From: Phycomyces nitens
Lineage: Eukaryota; Mucoromycota; Mucoromycetes; Mucorales; Phycomycetaceae
Length of the DNA stretch: 64,000 nt
Assembly: GCA_022702545.1 (NCBI GenBank)
Contig: JAHRBC010000005.1
Location: forward strand, 992,001-1,056,000
Direction of reading: 5' to 3'
Shown here: positions 36,167 to 46,820 of the stretch, piece after piece
How positions within the stretch are numbered: the stretch's first letter is position 1
How the letters are laid out: every line of letters starts with the position of its first letter
The notes under the pieces: model-generated
What the model was told of the DNA's origin: nothing
Seen by the model: the letters and a program-made list of their open reading frames with translations, nothing else
The model's database searches: none
Position numbers and translations under genes: made by a program

Positions 36167-37729
36167 ATGGCCTCCCTGTCACTCGGATTCCGACACGCAG
36201 GTAAAGCTTGCTTTCTGTCCACGACGCGTCTCCTTAACCCCCAAAGGAAAACAAAAAAACATATACTCCAATAGCCACCCACCTGCGTCGCCCCTTTGGA
36301 AATGTCTTGTCCCCAATGGTCATTCGTTCGCTGACCACAGAGACCACAACAAAACCGTAAGCAGACTAAAAAGGATCACCATAACGCTCTTTTTATTACC
36401 CAGTGATTCTTACCTTTTTGTTGCAAAAAGTCCCACTGCTATTCTGATGACGAACATGGGTGGACCTGAGACGCTCGATGACGTTCATGGCTTTTTATTG
36501 AATCTCTTTTCCGATCGTGATCTCATGCAGTTGCCACTTCAATCGTTGTCCTCGAAATGGATTGCCAAGCGAAGATCTCCAAGTATCCGTGAACAATATG
36601 CACAAATCGGTGGAGGATCGCCTATCTTGAAGTGGACGCGAAAGCAAGGAGAGGTCATGGAGAAAATTCTGGATGAGATTTCCCCAGAGACAGGTAAAAT
36701 ATTATATATATGCATACTATCGGGATTGTCCAGCCACAAATATTGAACCCTGGAATAGCTCCCCACAAGCACTATATTGCTTTTCGATATGTGACCCCTT
36801 CGACCGATGAAGCCCTGGAGGCCATGAAGAAAGACAATGTCAAGAGAGCCATCGTATTTACTCAATATCCTCAGTACTCTTGCTCGACCACCGGAAGTAG
36901 CTTGAATGAACTCCATAATGGCATCAAGGCCGCTGGAATGGAGGATTCAGTAGACTGGAGCATCATTGACCGGTGGAATACACATCCTGGCTTTATCGAG
37001 GTAAATATCCAAACAGCCATAATGTGATATAGATTAAACTAAATGGCTTGTTGGTACTCTTTTGAACCAAAATGAAACAAAAAGGCTACAGCCAGTTTGA
37101 TTGAGAAAAAGTTGAGTGAATACACACCAGAGGAGCGTAAGGATGCTGTCATTCTGTTTTCTGCCCACTCTTTACCCATGTCAGTTGTAAATCGTGGTGA
37201 TACATATCCTGCAGAAGTAGGAGCCAGTGTTCAACATGTCATGAAGAGGCTTGGAGGAAAATATCCCCACCGCCTTGTGTGGCAATCTCAAGTGGGACCC
37301 TCTGCCTGGTTGGGACCGCAGACTTCGCATGCAATTGAAGGCTATGGAAAACAGGGCAAGAAGAACCTTGTGTTGGTGCCTATTGCTTTCACAAGTGACC
37401 ATATCGAGACCTTGTTCGAATTGGATCTAGAATATGGCGAACTTGCTGCCAAGGTAGACATTTAAAAGTGTAAAATACACTTAGGATCAAATTGGATATT
37501 AATTGCTTCTTGACCCCTCCCATCCTAGTCTGGTGTTACTGGATTCAAGCGAGTGGAAGCACTGAATGGAAATGAGATATTTACAAGAGCACTTGCAGAC
37601 ATTGTAAAGGAGCATTTGGATTCCAAACAATTGGTGTCTCGCCAGTGGTATATGCGTTGTCCTGGCTGTGTTTCAGACAGATGCCAGGATACTCGCGAGT
37701 ACTTTGCCAGCAAGGATCTTGCACACTAA
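36167..37729 (+). CDS. HEM15: Ferrochelatase, mitochondrial, with a [2Fe-2S]-type cysteine set
   Basis: Six exons (36167-36200, 36275-36356, 36431-36693, 36759-37000, 37085-37453, 37529-37729) join in frame to 396 aa. It inserts Fe2+ into protoporphyrin IX at the matrix side of the inner membrane, the last step of haem synthesis. The first 45 residues ([16 protein letters not shown]...) are Arg/Ser/Thr-rich without acids, as in a mitochondrial presequence, followed by [20 protein letters not shown]. Other blocks: [47 protein letters not shown] (catalytic His) and [13 protein letters not shown]. Cys at about 168 and a C-x2-C-x4-C at 374/377/382 ([10 protein letters not shown]) match the four ligands of the animal and fission-yeast [2Fe-2S] enzymes. 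The first intron could be skipped in prediction because GTAAAG lies in an open frame, but the spliced form gives the better presequence. Confidence 0.95.
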
Positions 37730-38141
37730 GTACCCAGGAAACCTGCAGACCTTTCTCTCTAAAAAAAAGCATTTGTTTTTTATTCATTCATTTTTACACC
37801 CATAAACAGCCATACACACATATATATATATAACATAATATAATATATAATATATGATTTCAAAATATTGGTCTTTATCTATTGATACATCTATCCATTC
37901 TACACAAGCAAGTTATCTAGTGTGTAGATCACATGATCAGTATACTCGTCATCATCCGCAAAGAGGGGTCAAAAAATATAGATAGACGACAAATGAAGTG
38001 AGCAGAACATAGGGCGGCGAGGTGTGTGACTTTGAATAGGCGCGACGCGTAAGCTGACAGGAGAACGAGGGGTTTCTGTCTCTGGAATTAATTTATCCAC
38101 TTTCTTCTTTCAATACAAGCGACTTTACTCCAATAAACATC
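37730..38141. other. Intergenic region upstream of RPN6
   Basis: About 410 bp with a (TA)n patch at 37820-37855 and a GC-richer part (38010-38075) close to the RPN6 start. No gene seen. Confidence 0.5.
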
Positions 38142-39986
38142 ATGGTCGCAGCTACAGCATCAAACAGTGACCGACTCAGAAAGGCAGAAGAGCTGTCCAA
38201 GGGAAACCACCTTGACCAGGCCATTGCTCTTTACAAGGCCATCCTTGCTGAAAAAGCAGAAACCGAAGATGTCCTGAGAGAACAGGAACTGGCACTCATT
38301 CGTCTTGGCGAAGTTTACCGAGATCTCAAGTAAACCTATTTACAGTCATCCTTTGTTTCATTAGGCTAGATATCTTGTTCTTACACATAATCTCCCTGTC
38401 TTGCTTAATTTAGATTACCTCAAGAATTGGCTAGTCTGATTAGATCATCGCGCCCCTTCATGTCTTCTATTGCAAAGGCAAAGACAGCTAAACTTAGTAC
38501 GTATCATACATCAAACCCCAATGGACACGCAGCCCATAAAAAAGAGCGGATCAACCAACCAATGTATTGTAGTTCGCACACTGGTCGACTTCTTTGGCGA
38601 TATTAAGAACTGCTTGCCCCTTCAGATTGAGGTCTGCAAAGAGAGTATCGACTGGTGTGTCCAGGAGAAGCGCATATTTTTGAAGCAGTCTTTGGAAACT
38701 CGTCTTGTTGCTCTTTACCTTGATAACAAGATGTATCACGAATCCCTGAGTCTGACTGCACAGCTGTTGAAGGAATTAAAGAGATTGGATGATAAAATGG
38801 TCCTAGTGGAGGTCCAATTGTTGGAGAGCCGCGTATGCCACGCACTACGAAACTTCCCCAAGGCCAGAGTATGTAGATAATAGAAGAGGTGATTCTGGTA
38901 AAGGTGTGGACTAAAATTGGATACCTTTTGTGTGCGTGTGCGCTAGGCTGCCCTTACTTCTGCCCGTACCTCAGCCAATGCTATCTATTGCCCACCTTTG
39001 TTGCAGGCTGCTTTGGATATGCAGTCTGGTATTCTTCATGCAGAAGAAAAGGATTACAAGACCGCCTACTCTTATTTCTTTGAAACCTTTGAAGGATTCT
39101 CTAGCCAGGACGATCCCAAGGCTGTGCTTGCATTGAAGTACATGTTGCTTTGCAAGATCATGTTGAACTTGGTACATTGCTATAATCATTAGAAGACGAA
39201 GATGGATATTAAGTGATGTTTGTGGTACCATGATAGACTGAGGATGTACATTCCATTATCGGTGGAAAGGTTGCTCTTCGTTATGCTGGTTCTGAGATTG
39301 AGGCCATGAAGGCCGTTGCCAATGCCCATCAAAACAGAAACCTCCAGGAGTTTGAGACTGCATTGGCAACCTACACTGAAGGTAAGAATGAGTGGGATAA
39401 CAAGAAACGAAGGTTAGGATGGAGAAATGGATTATTTACTATTGTGTTTGTGGGTTATAGAGTTGAATAATGATCCTATTATTCGTTCTCAATTGGCTGC
39501 TTTGTATGATACTCTCTTGGAACAGAATCTCGTACGCATTATCGAGCCCTTTTCCCGTGTTGAGATCTCTCACATCGCAGACATGGTCAAGCTGCCTACA
39601 CAGCAGGTAGAAGCAAAGTAAGTATGCAAAGTGCTGACTTTAATTGAAAGGATGTGTAAAGTGTGGATGTTGATAATTAATCTGCTATTGTCTCATCAGA
39701 TTGTCCCAAATGATCTTGGACAAGGCATTCCACGGTATCCTTGATCAGGGTGCTGGTTGTTTGATTATCTTTGATGAGCCTGAAGAAGACGTAAGTTTAA
39801 TATCCCAAGTCAAAATATTTACTTTGTCAATAGAAAACCTATGAATCTGCCATCGAGACTCTCAAGCAGGTCGACAAGGTTGTCTCTAGTCTGTACCAAA
39901 AGGTAAACTTAATAGATACGATTGACACTCGAAGAAAGTATATTTAATTCTTGCTGCAAACTAAATAGGCCTCCAACTTGTCATAA
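38142..39986 (+). CDS. RPN6: 26S proteasome regulatory subunit RPN6 (PSMD11)
   Basis: Nine exons (38142-38329, 38414-38496, 38573-38868, 38947-39171, 39237-39381, 39461-39617, 39700-39790, 39834-39902, 39969-39986) give 423 aa, the usual family length. Rpn6 is a lid subunit that clamps the lid to the base and core. Landmarks: N-terminal TPR-like helices ([21 protein letters not shown]), [33 protein letters not shown], the [17 protein letters not shown] helix turn, and a PCI domain with [16 protein letters not shown] and [32 protein letters not shown]. The last exon codes for only ASNLS. It converges on the DnaJ gene, with 280 bp between stops. Coding density and splice sites are clean throughout. 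Confidence 0.96.
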
Positions 39987-40266
39987 ACAATATTGTATAT
40001 GGACATGTGTATAAAAGAAATTCACATAAAGAAAGAACTAATGAGAGAAAGAGAGAAAGAGAAAGAAAGAAAGAGAGAAAAGGGAACTGACAAAGGAAAT
40101 AAATTGTCTTTAAAGAAAAGGACAACCAAGAATTGTGATTGTTGGTATTTTCATCTGTAAATTCATGTTATTTTTTTTGGAGTGAAATAGTTTTGGCTTC
40201 ATTTGTGAACATTGGAAATATATATATCAATAATATCCTTGGTGTCATCTACAATCCAATATAGAC

Positions 40267-41512
40267 TTATTGTTGAGCGCATTGTACACCAGGTCCTCCT
40301 CTCTGATCATCGTCTTCATCGTCATGATTCTGATTGCGAGAGGTCTGGTAAGGTTCAGCGTCTTTCATTTCCACATCATCAACGTGCTTATCTCCGGTCG
40401 AAGGAAGTGGAGGCCGTGGTGGAAGAATGGTTTCAAGTTTAGTGATATTGTCGGGTTCTGTCCAGTGTGGAGGTGGAAAATCGATTGTGAACTTGACAAA
40501 GAGGTGTCCGTTGTTGTGATGTCGGTAGACTGGCATGCCCTCGTTTGGAATCACCTTGATCATTCCTGGCTTGACCGCTTCTCCTTTTCCAATACTGACC
40601 TTGAGTGCGCGGTTATCAAGATGAGGAATGATAAATTCGCCACCAGCCAAGGCTGACAAGAGATCGATCTTTGCTTCATAGTAAAGATCATCACCCTTGC
40701 GTTGGAATACTGGGTGTGGCTTTTCGTCAATTACGATGATTATATCTCCTGGAGTGATTCCTGGTGACTGGTCGCCCTCGCCAGAAAATGTAATCTTTTG
40801 GCCATCTCTCATACCCTTATCGATAAAGAGCTCAAGCACCTTTCGTTCGCCAATCACCTTGCGTCCATGGCATTCTGGACAGCGGTCTTCGTCTTTTATT
40901 ATCTCACCCTCGCCATGACACTCGGAACATGGCTGCTGGACCTGCTGCATCATTGGTCCCATCTGTCGCATGGTGACGCGTACACCTTGGCCATTACAAG
41001 CCTTACATGTCTTAACAGCGCCCTCCTTGCCACCTCTTCCCTCACACTTGGGACACACAATATGCTTCTGTATTGCCAGCTTTGTTGTTTTGCCTTTATA
41101 CAAATCTTCAAGGCTGACCTTGAGCTGGTGGACCATATCTTTGCCACGACGAGGACCAGATCTGCCTCCCTGGCGGCCAAAACCACCTCCAAACAATTGA
41201 GAGAAGAGGTCTTCGGCATCCATCCCGCCCATCCCTTGCGAACTTAGACCTTCTTCGCCATACTGGTCATAAATACGTCTCTTTTCAGGATCTGACAAGA
41301 TTTCATATGCATGGGAGATTTCTTTGAACTTTTCACCAGAGCCTGAATTCTATTGCTTCACAGGTTAGTATTGACAGCTGCCATATTGTGGATATCAATA
41401 CCTTGTCTGGATGGTGCTTGAGGGCTAGTTTTCTGTAGGCTTTTTTCAATTCGCTCTCCGTGGCTGTCGGAGGGAGCTCAAGTGCATCATAGAGTTTTGT
41501 TTCACGGACCAT
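40267..41512 (-). CDS. YDJ1: Type I DnaJ/Hsp40 co-chaperone, YDJ1-like
   Basis: Exons 41512-41402 and 41349-40267 join in frame to 397 aa. It stimulates Hsp70 ATPase and delivers clients in the cytosol. Order: J domain ([26 protein letters not shown] with the HPD triad, [19 protein letters not shown]), a Gly-rich linker with GGGFGRQGG, four zinc-binding repeats [24 protein letters not shown] and CPECHGRK, then the C-terminal substrate-binding beta domains ([36 protein letters not shown]). The C-terminus ends in CAQQ, a CaaX box suited to farnesylation, as in Ydj1. The intron follows the HPD-K codon. No clear heat-shock element was seen upstream. Confidence 0.96.
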
Positions 41513-42986
41513 TATTTGTTATGAAATGTAGGATAAAGAGGATTGAGGATTATCCAAGTAGATATTTAGAGAAGAAAGAAAGAGCGTGAAAATTAAAAGG
41601 ACCGTAAAGACAAATAGATGTCATAAACTAATGCAAGTCATTTTATTGGAGCTTAAAGCAGTCAAAGAAATATAGTCCCTCAACAGTCTTCTTTTTTTTG
41701 CATAATCGGAGGACATTTCTTTTGTTTAATAGGGCTTGTCTAGTGGGATATTAGCAATGGCTTGTTCATTCCACGGACACTATACAGTGATTTCAGTTCA
41801 GTCTAGACTAGAATGATATGCAGGAGGCAACCAGACAAAGGAGTTGATTTCATAAAGGTAATATTCGCACTTTAAAATGTGATATATTGTTGCAATTCTT
41901 GAGGTGATGGGGCCGTATGATTGGAGTGAATAGGCTCATAGGAGCTTATGGTATAAAGAGAAACTAATCACAACACTGGCAAGGAGGAGAAATAGATGCT
42001 TAAAAGCTAAATTAAGATGATATTTCTACACAGTTCCAAATATTAGTGGGGACAAAGTGTATCTAAATCCAGAGTGCTTATTGACAGTTTGGAAAAGCCA
42101 AATGCGTTATGATCAAGCCCCATTGATTTACTCATCCTCGTATTCTTGGTGTTATTGCCTCTTTAGACTGTTTCTCATCAGTTGGAATCGTTCGAGAATA
42201 GGTTCATTGTTTCCAAAAAAAAAGCCAAAGGATTAAAGTTGAGGTAACCAGTTACGTCCCTATCCCATAGTTTACTCTAGTGGCTTTGTTTATCTATAGC
42301 ATCTATACAGACTCGGTTTGTGATATAAAAAAGAGTGACAATTATTATAATTTAATAAAGTTCAAAAATAAGTATGGCAAGGCTTTACCTTTGAAGACTA
42401 TAACAAGTAAATTGAGTGGTTTCACTACGGCAACAAATAATTGGGCGTACAACGTGCTTGGAAGTTTAAAGGCTCTCTTAAATGCAGCCCAAACACTGTT
42501 TAATAGTCATGAGTTTCGCGGCAATAAACACCGGGAAGCTGTGCTTTATATGTGTCAAAGGCTTGTATAAGAGAGCAACCGAATTGCAGCTCAGTATGAT
42601 AGTTATTGAAACAAGAGAATAGACCAAAATTCTAAAGAAACCCCGTGCTTCAAGGCTTGCAAGGGTGCGCCTATATAATTATCTGATAGTTTGTGATTTT
42701 TTATTCTCATGGCTCTCATAAATCCTTCAAAGCGTTTTTCCATTAAAGAAGTTCCAGATAGGTTTGGTATACGCTCAGCTGCAGTAGAATTTGGTTGTTT
42801 TTCCTTAAAGAACATACAGAATTTAGAGGTATTTCTTTCTCATTCTAGTCTTGGTTGGTTTTGTGAAAACGAGCTTGAGATACACCGTATCTGTAGAAAA
42901 TTTATGAGTATAAATAAGAATATCTCTGCGACTTGGATCCTCCACAATTCAGCAATTGAAAGTTTCTTGATGCTCTACACACTATT
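41513..42986. other. Gene-poor region before the palindrome, with unrecognised open frames
   Basis: About 1.5 kb. Plus-strand frames at 42280-42570 (includes TTATNNWAYNVLGSLKALLNAAQ) and 42709-43011 are longer than most in this AT-rich DNA but match nothing I know. The second frame runs into the left arm of the palindrome, so these may be remains of the element that gave rise to it. Confidence 0.35.
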
Positions 42987-43900
42987 GCCAAAAATGATGG
43001 TGATTAATTAAAACTCCACAAAATAAAGACAATACCATACTTGTTTTCTACAACGCTTCTTCTCATTCAAATCACTCCATGTTTCAACAGACTAACAGCA
43101 AAACCTATTGGAAAACATAAAGAGCTCCCAGGCTACAAAAGAGGACTTACGGAACTTTTGTGAATGGATCGCTTCTAGATATTTCTGAGAAAAGACTAGT
43201 ATACCTATACAAACAACATATCCTACAATCAAAAGGTGAAAGGATATTTGGACCACATTTCTTTGAAAAAAAGAGAAAAGAAACTTTCAGGTTTACAAAT
43301 GAGCGAGATTAACGTTATTTAGCCAATTAAATGAAGAATGACCGTACAGTCTTTGTGTTGAACACAATGAGTCATTCTTCAAGTCTACAATTCAGAGGTC
43401 TGTTTGTAGAATCTCTATAGTTTTTGTCAAGGTGTATAAAAATTCCAGCTATTAAAAGTAAATGGGAAAAAAAAGCAGTTAGCATTTGCTAATCACTCTA
43501 AAAAAGTTAATCAGAGACGGGATCGCATCATTTGATGTCAAGATTTATGCTTTTAAAAAAACAGAACCACAATTCACAGAATACAGCAGTTACTCTGATT
43601 TGTATAGTGCTCAGTACATTCTTACTATTATTACAGAGTGGTTCAATTACGCTCACTTGTTCGATCTAACATAGTAAAAAATGGTATCGGACATTTAAAA
43701 TCGCTATTAAAAAATGGGATATTTTGTCTGATAAAATATTAAGGTTTAGGACGGAATTACGATGAATTAATCGATATCTCTGCTATTTTAGCAGTAGGGT
43801 CAAATAGATCATAGTATACTATTACTATTCATTCTTGATAAGTTGGCCAGTACGACTAATGACATACTGAAACAAAGCGAAAAAGGGGTAATAAAAAAAT
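42987..43900 (+). repeat. Left arm of a long near-perfect palindrome
   Basis: About 914 bp that is the reverse complement of 43976-44892 with only scattered differences (for example 'gaggtctg' against 'gaggtatg' and a Glu/Lys codon change in the shared open frame). Each arm contains the same 62-residue open frame (LKKLIRDGIASFDVKIYAF...), at 43486-43674 here. Confidence 0.93.
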
Positions 43901-43975
43901 AAAGCCTTTTCATATTTTCTCTTCATTTATTAACATATATGGGCATAATTAGCCCCTGTTTTTGTTTTTTTATTC
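43901..43975. other. Palindrome centre (75-bp spacer)
   Basis: AT-rich unpaired spacer separating the two arms. Confidence 0.85.
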
Positions 43976-44892
43976 ATTTTTTTATTACCCCTTTTTCGCT
44001 TTGTTTCAGTATGTCATTAGTCGTACTGGCCAACTTATCAAGAATGAATAGTAATAGTATACTATGATCTATTTGAAATTACTGCCAAAATAGCAGAGGC
44101 ATCGATTAATTCATCGTAATTCTGTCCTAAACCTTAATATTTTATCAGACAAAATATCCTATTTTTTAATAGCGATTTTAAATGTCCGATACCATTTTTT
44201 CACTATGATAGATCGAACAAGTGAGCGTAATTGAACCACTCTGTAATAATAGTAAGAATGTACTGAGCACTATACAAATCAGAGTAACTGCTGTATTCTG
44301 TGAATTGTGGTTTTGTTTTTTTAAAAGCATAAATCTTGACATCAAATGATGCGATCCCGTCTCTGATTAACTTTTTTAGAGTGATTAGCAAATGCTAACT
44401 GCTTTTTTTTTCCCATTTACTTTTAATAGCTGGAATTTTTATACACCTTGACAAAAACTATAGAGATTCTACAAACATACCTCTGAATTGTAGACTTGAA
44501 GAATGACTCATTGTGTTCAACACAAAGACTGTACGGTCATTCTTCATTTAATTGGCTAAATGACGTTAATCTCGCTCATTTGTAAACCTGAAAGTTTCTT
44601 TTCTCTTTTTTTCAAAGAAATGTGGTCCAAATATCCCTTCACCTTTTGATTGTAGGATATGTTGTTTGTATAGGTATACTAGTCTTTTCTCAGAAATATC
44701 TAGAAGCGATCCGTTCACAAGAGTTCCACGAGTCCTCTTTTGTAGCCTGGGAGCTCTTTATATTTCCCAATAGGTTTTGCTGTTTAGTCTGTTGAAATAT
44801 GGAGTGATTTGAATGAGAAGAAGCGTTGTAGAAAACAAGTATGGTATTGTCTTTATTTTGTGGAGTTTTAATTAATCACCATCATTTTTGGC
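43976..44892 (-). repeat. Right arm of the palindrome
   Basis: About 917 bp, inverted copy of 42987-43900; the minus-strand open frame at 44391-44203 mirrors that at 43486-43674. The arm ends 140 bp before the PRO2 start. Confidence 0.93.
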
Positions 44893-45032
44893 ATGAGGCT
44901 GCATGGGAGCCATCGTTGGGAGTCACGATGAGTACTGGCCGACACAATCTCAGACGAAGCAAGAAAATTAAGCTCTAGAGAATTACAAGCTGATTTCTTG
45001 TTCATTTACATTTTTAAAATCAAAAGACAAAA

Positions 45033-46575
45033 ATGTCAGATTCTACTACTGCCATTGCTCGCTCAGCACGTCTGGCTTCGGTTGCCATGCAATCTGTCAC
45101 TAATGAACAAAAGAACGAAGCTCTGCTGGCAATCAAGAAGTTCCTTATTGACAGACGTCAAGAGATCTTTGAAGCCAACGAAAAAGACAAAAAGGTAAAG
45201 AAACTTACCAGGTCAATCATTCGCCTGTACTTACTTGAGGGTATAGTTGGCACAGGAACAAGTTGCTCTTGGAAAGCTGTCCTCTTCTCTCTTTAAGCGT
45301 TTGGATATATGTCAATCTGACAAGTTTGACACTATTGTTTCTGGTGTGAGTGATATTTGCCATTTGCCTGATCCTACAAAGAAGATCACCCTTGCCACCA
45401 AACTCGACAATGATCTATCACTCTACCGTGTGAGTGTACCTGTCGGTGTATTGCTGACAATTTTTGAAGCTCGCCCTGAGGTTGTTGTCAACATCTCTTG
45501 TCTGGCTCTCAAGTCAGGAAATGCTGTGATTCTCAAGGGTGGCAAGGAAGCACTTCATACAAATGCTGTCTTGGCAAAGGTTATTCAGGACGCTCTTTCT
45601 CACTCGAGTGTTCCTCGCGAAGCAGTTCAGATTGTCGAGACACGCGAAGATATCGATGCCTTGTTGGATCTTGATCGTTACATTGATTTGGTTGTTCCTA
45701 GAGGAAGCAACAGTTTGGTAAAGTACATCCAGAACCACACCAGGTAAATACCTACAAACTATCCTTTTGTGTTTGCAAAACAATTCATTTATATTATTTT
45801 ATCAATAGAATCCCTGTATTGGGCCATGCTGATGGTATCTGCTCTGTGTTTATTGATGAAGAGGCTGATATGAACAAAGCCACAAGAATTGTGATTGATG
45901 CCAAGGTAATAATCTCTTGAATTTTGCAGTTTGGCAACATTAATGTGAGGGGATTATTGACAAACCATTACAATCACACAGACCAACTACCCTGCTGCTT
46001 GCAACTCTGCAGAGACCCTTTTGGTTCACGCTTCTTGGTTGACTTCTGGAAAGTTTGCTACATTGGCTGTTGCCTTGTTGAAGGCTGGCATTCAGTTGAG
46101 ATGTAACCCTGACATCCTCGCTGCTCTTGATGGTCTCAAGGCCCAATTTGGCGCTCAGATACAGGCTGCCACGCCCGAAGACTTTGACACCGAGTTCTTG
46201 GATACAATCTTGGCTGTAAAGTCTGTCAAGGATGTCCATGAAGCTATTGCCCACATCAATGAGCATGGCTCCAAGCACACTGACTGTATTGTCACTGAGA
46301 ACAAGCCTAGAGCCGAGTTATTTATGACACAGGTTGATGCTGCTGGATGTTACTGGAATGCAAGCACCCGTTTTGCTGATGGTTTCCGCTATGGCTTTGG
46401 TGCCGAGGTTGGTGTATCGACTAACAAGACCCATGCTCGTGGTCCTGTTGGCCTGGAAGGTTTGGTTATTTACAAGTACCGTGTCCATGGAAATGGCAAC
46501 GTTGCTGGTGAATATGGTACTGGCCAGAAGCAGTATCTTCATACTCCCATCTCTCCTGAGAACTATGAAATCTAA
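45033..46575 (+). CDS. PRO2: Gamma-glutamyl phosphate reductase (proline biosynthesis)
   Basis: Exons 45033-45194, 45247-45743, 45809-45905 and 45982-46575 give 449 aa. It reduces gamma-glutamyl phosphate to glutamate semialdehyde with NADPH, the second step of proline synthesis. Landmarks: [94 protein letters not shown] with the catalytic Cys, [23 protein letters not shown]. All fit the ALDH-like ProA/Pro2 family; it is a stand-alone reductase without a fused glutamate kinase. Its start is only 140 bp from the right arm of the palindrome, so its promoter may overlap the repeat. It converges on the chitin synthase gene, with 245 bp between stops. Confidence 0.96.
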
Positions 46576-46820
46576 ACTGGGGATCCTAGAAAGCCACAAT
46601 CTCTCTATCTCTCTATGATTCTCCTTTAACCTTGTTTTGTTTTTTTGCAGAATAGTATTATACTTGGTTTTATTTTTCATTTTCACTTGTAAAAAATTGT
46701 AAAAAAAAATGAAATAAATTGAATATATGTGAGATTTTATATATGTATATATATGAGAGTGTGTATATCTGTACGTGTATGAGTATATAAGAAATAATAT
46801 TTGAGGAGGTTTCATGGAAA

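Noticed and set aside
43486..44391. Two identical 62-aa open frames taken as a gene pair
   Set aside because: They are the same sequence in the two arms of the palindrome. No start context, homologue or splice continuation was found, so no gene is claimed.
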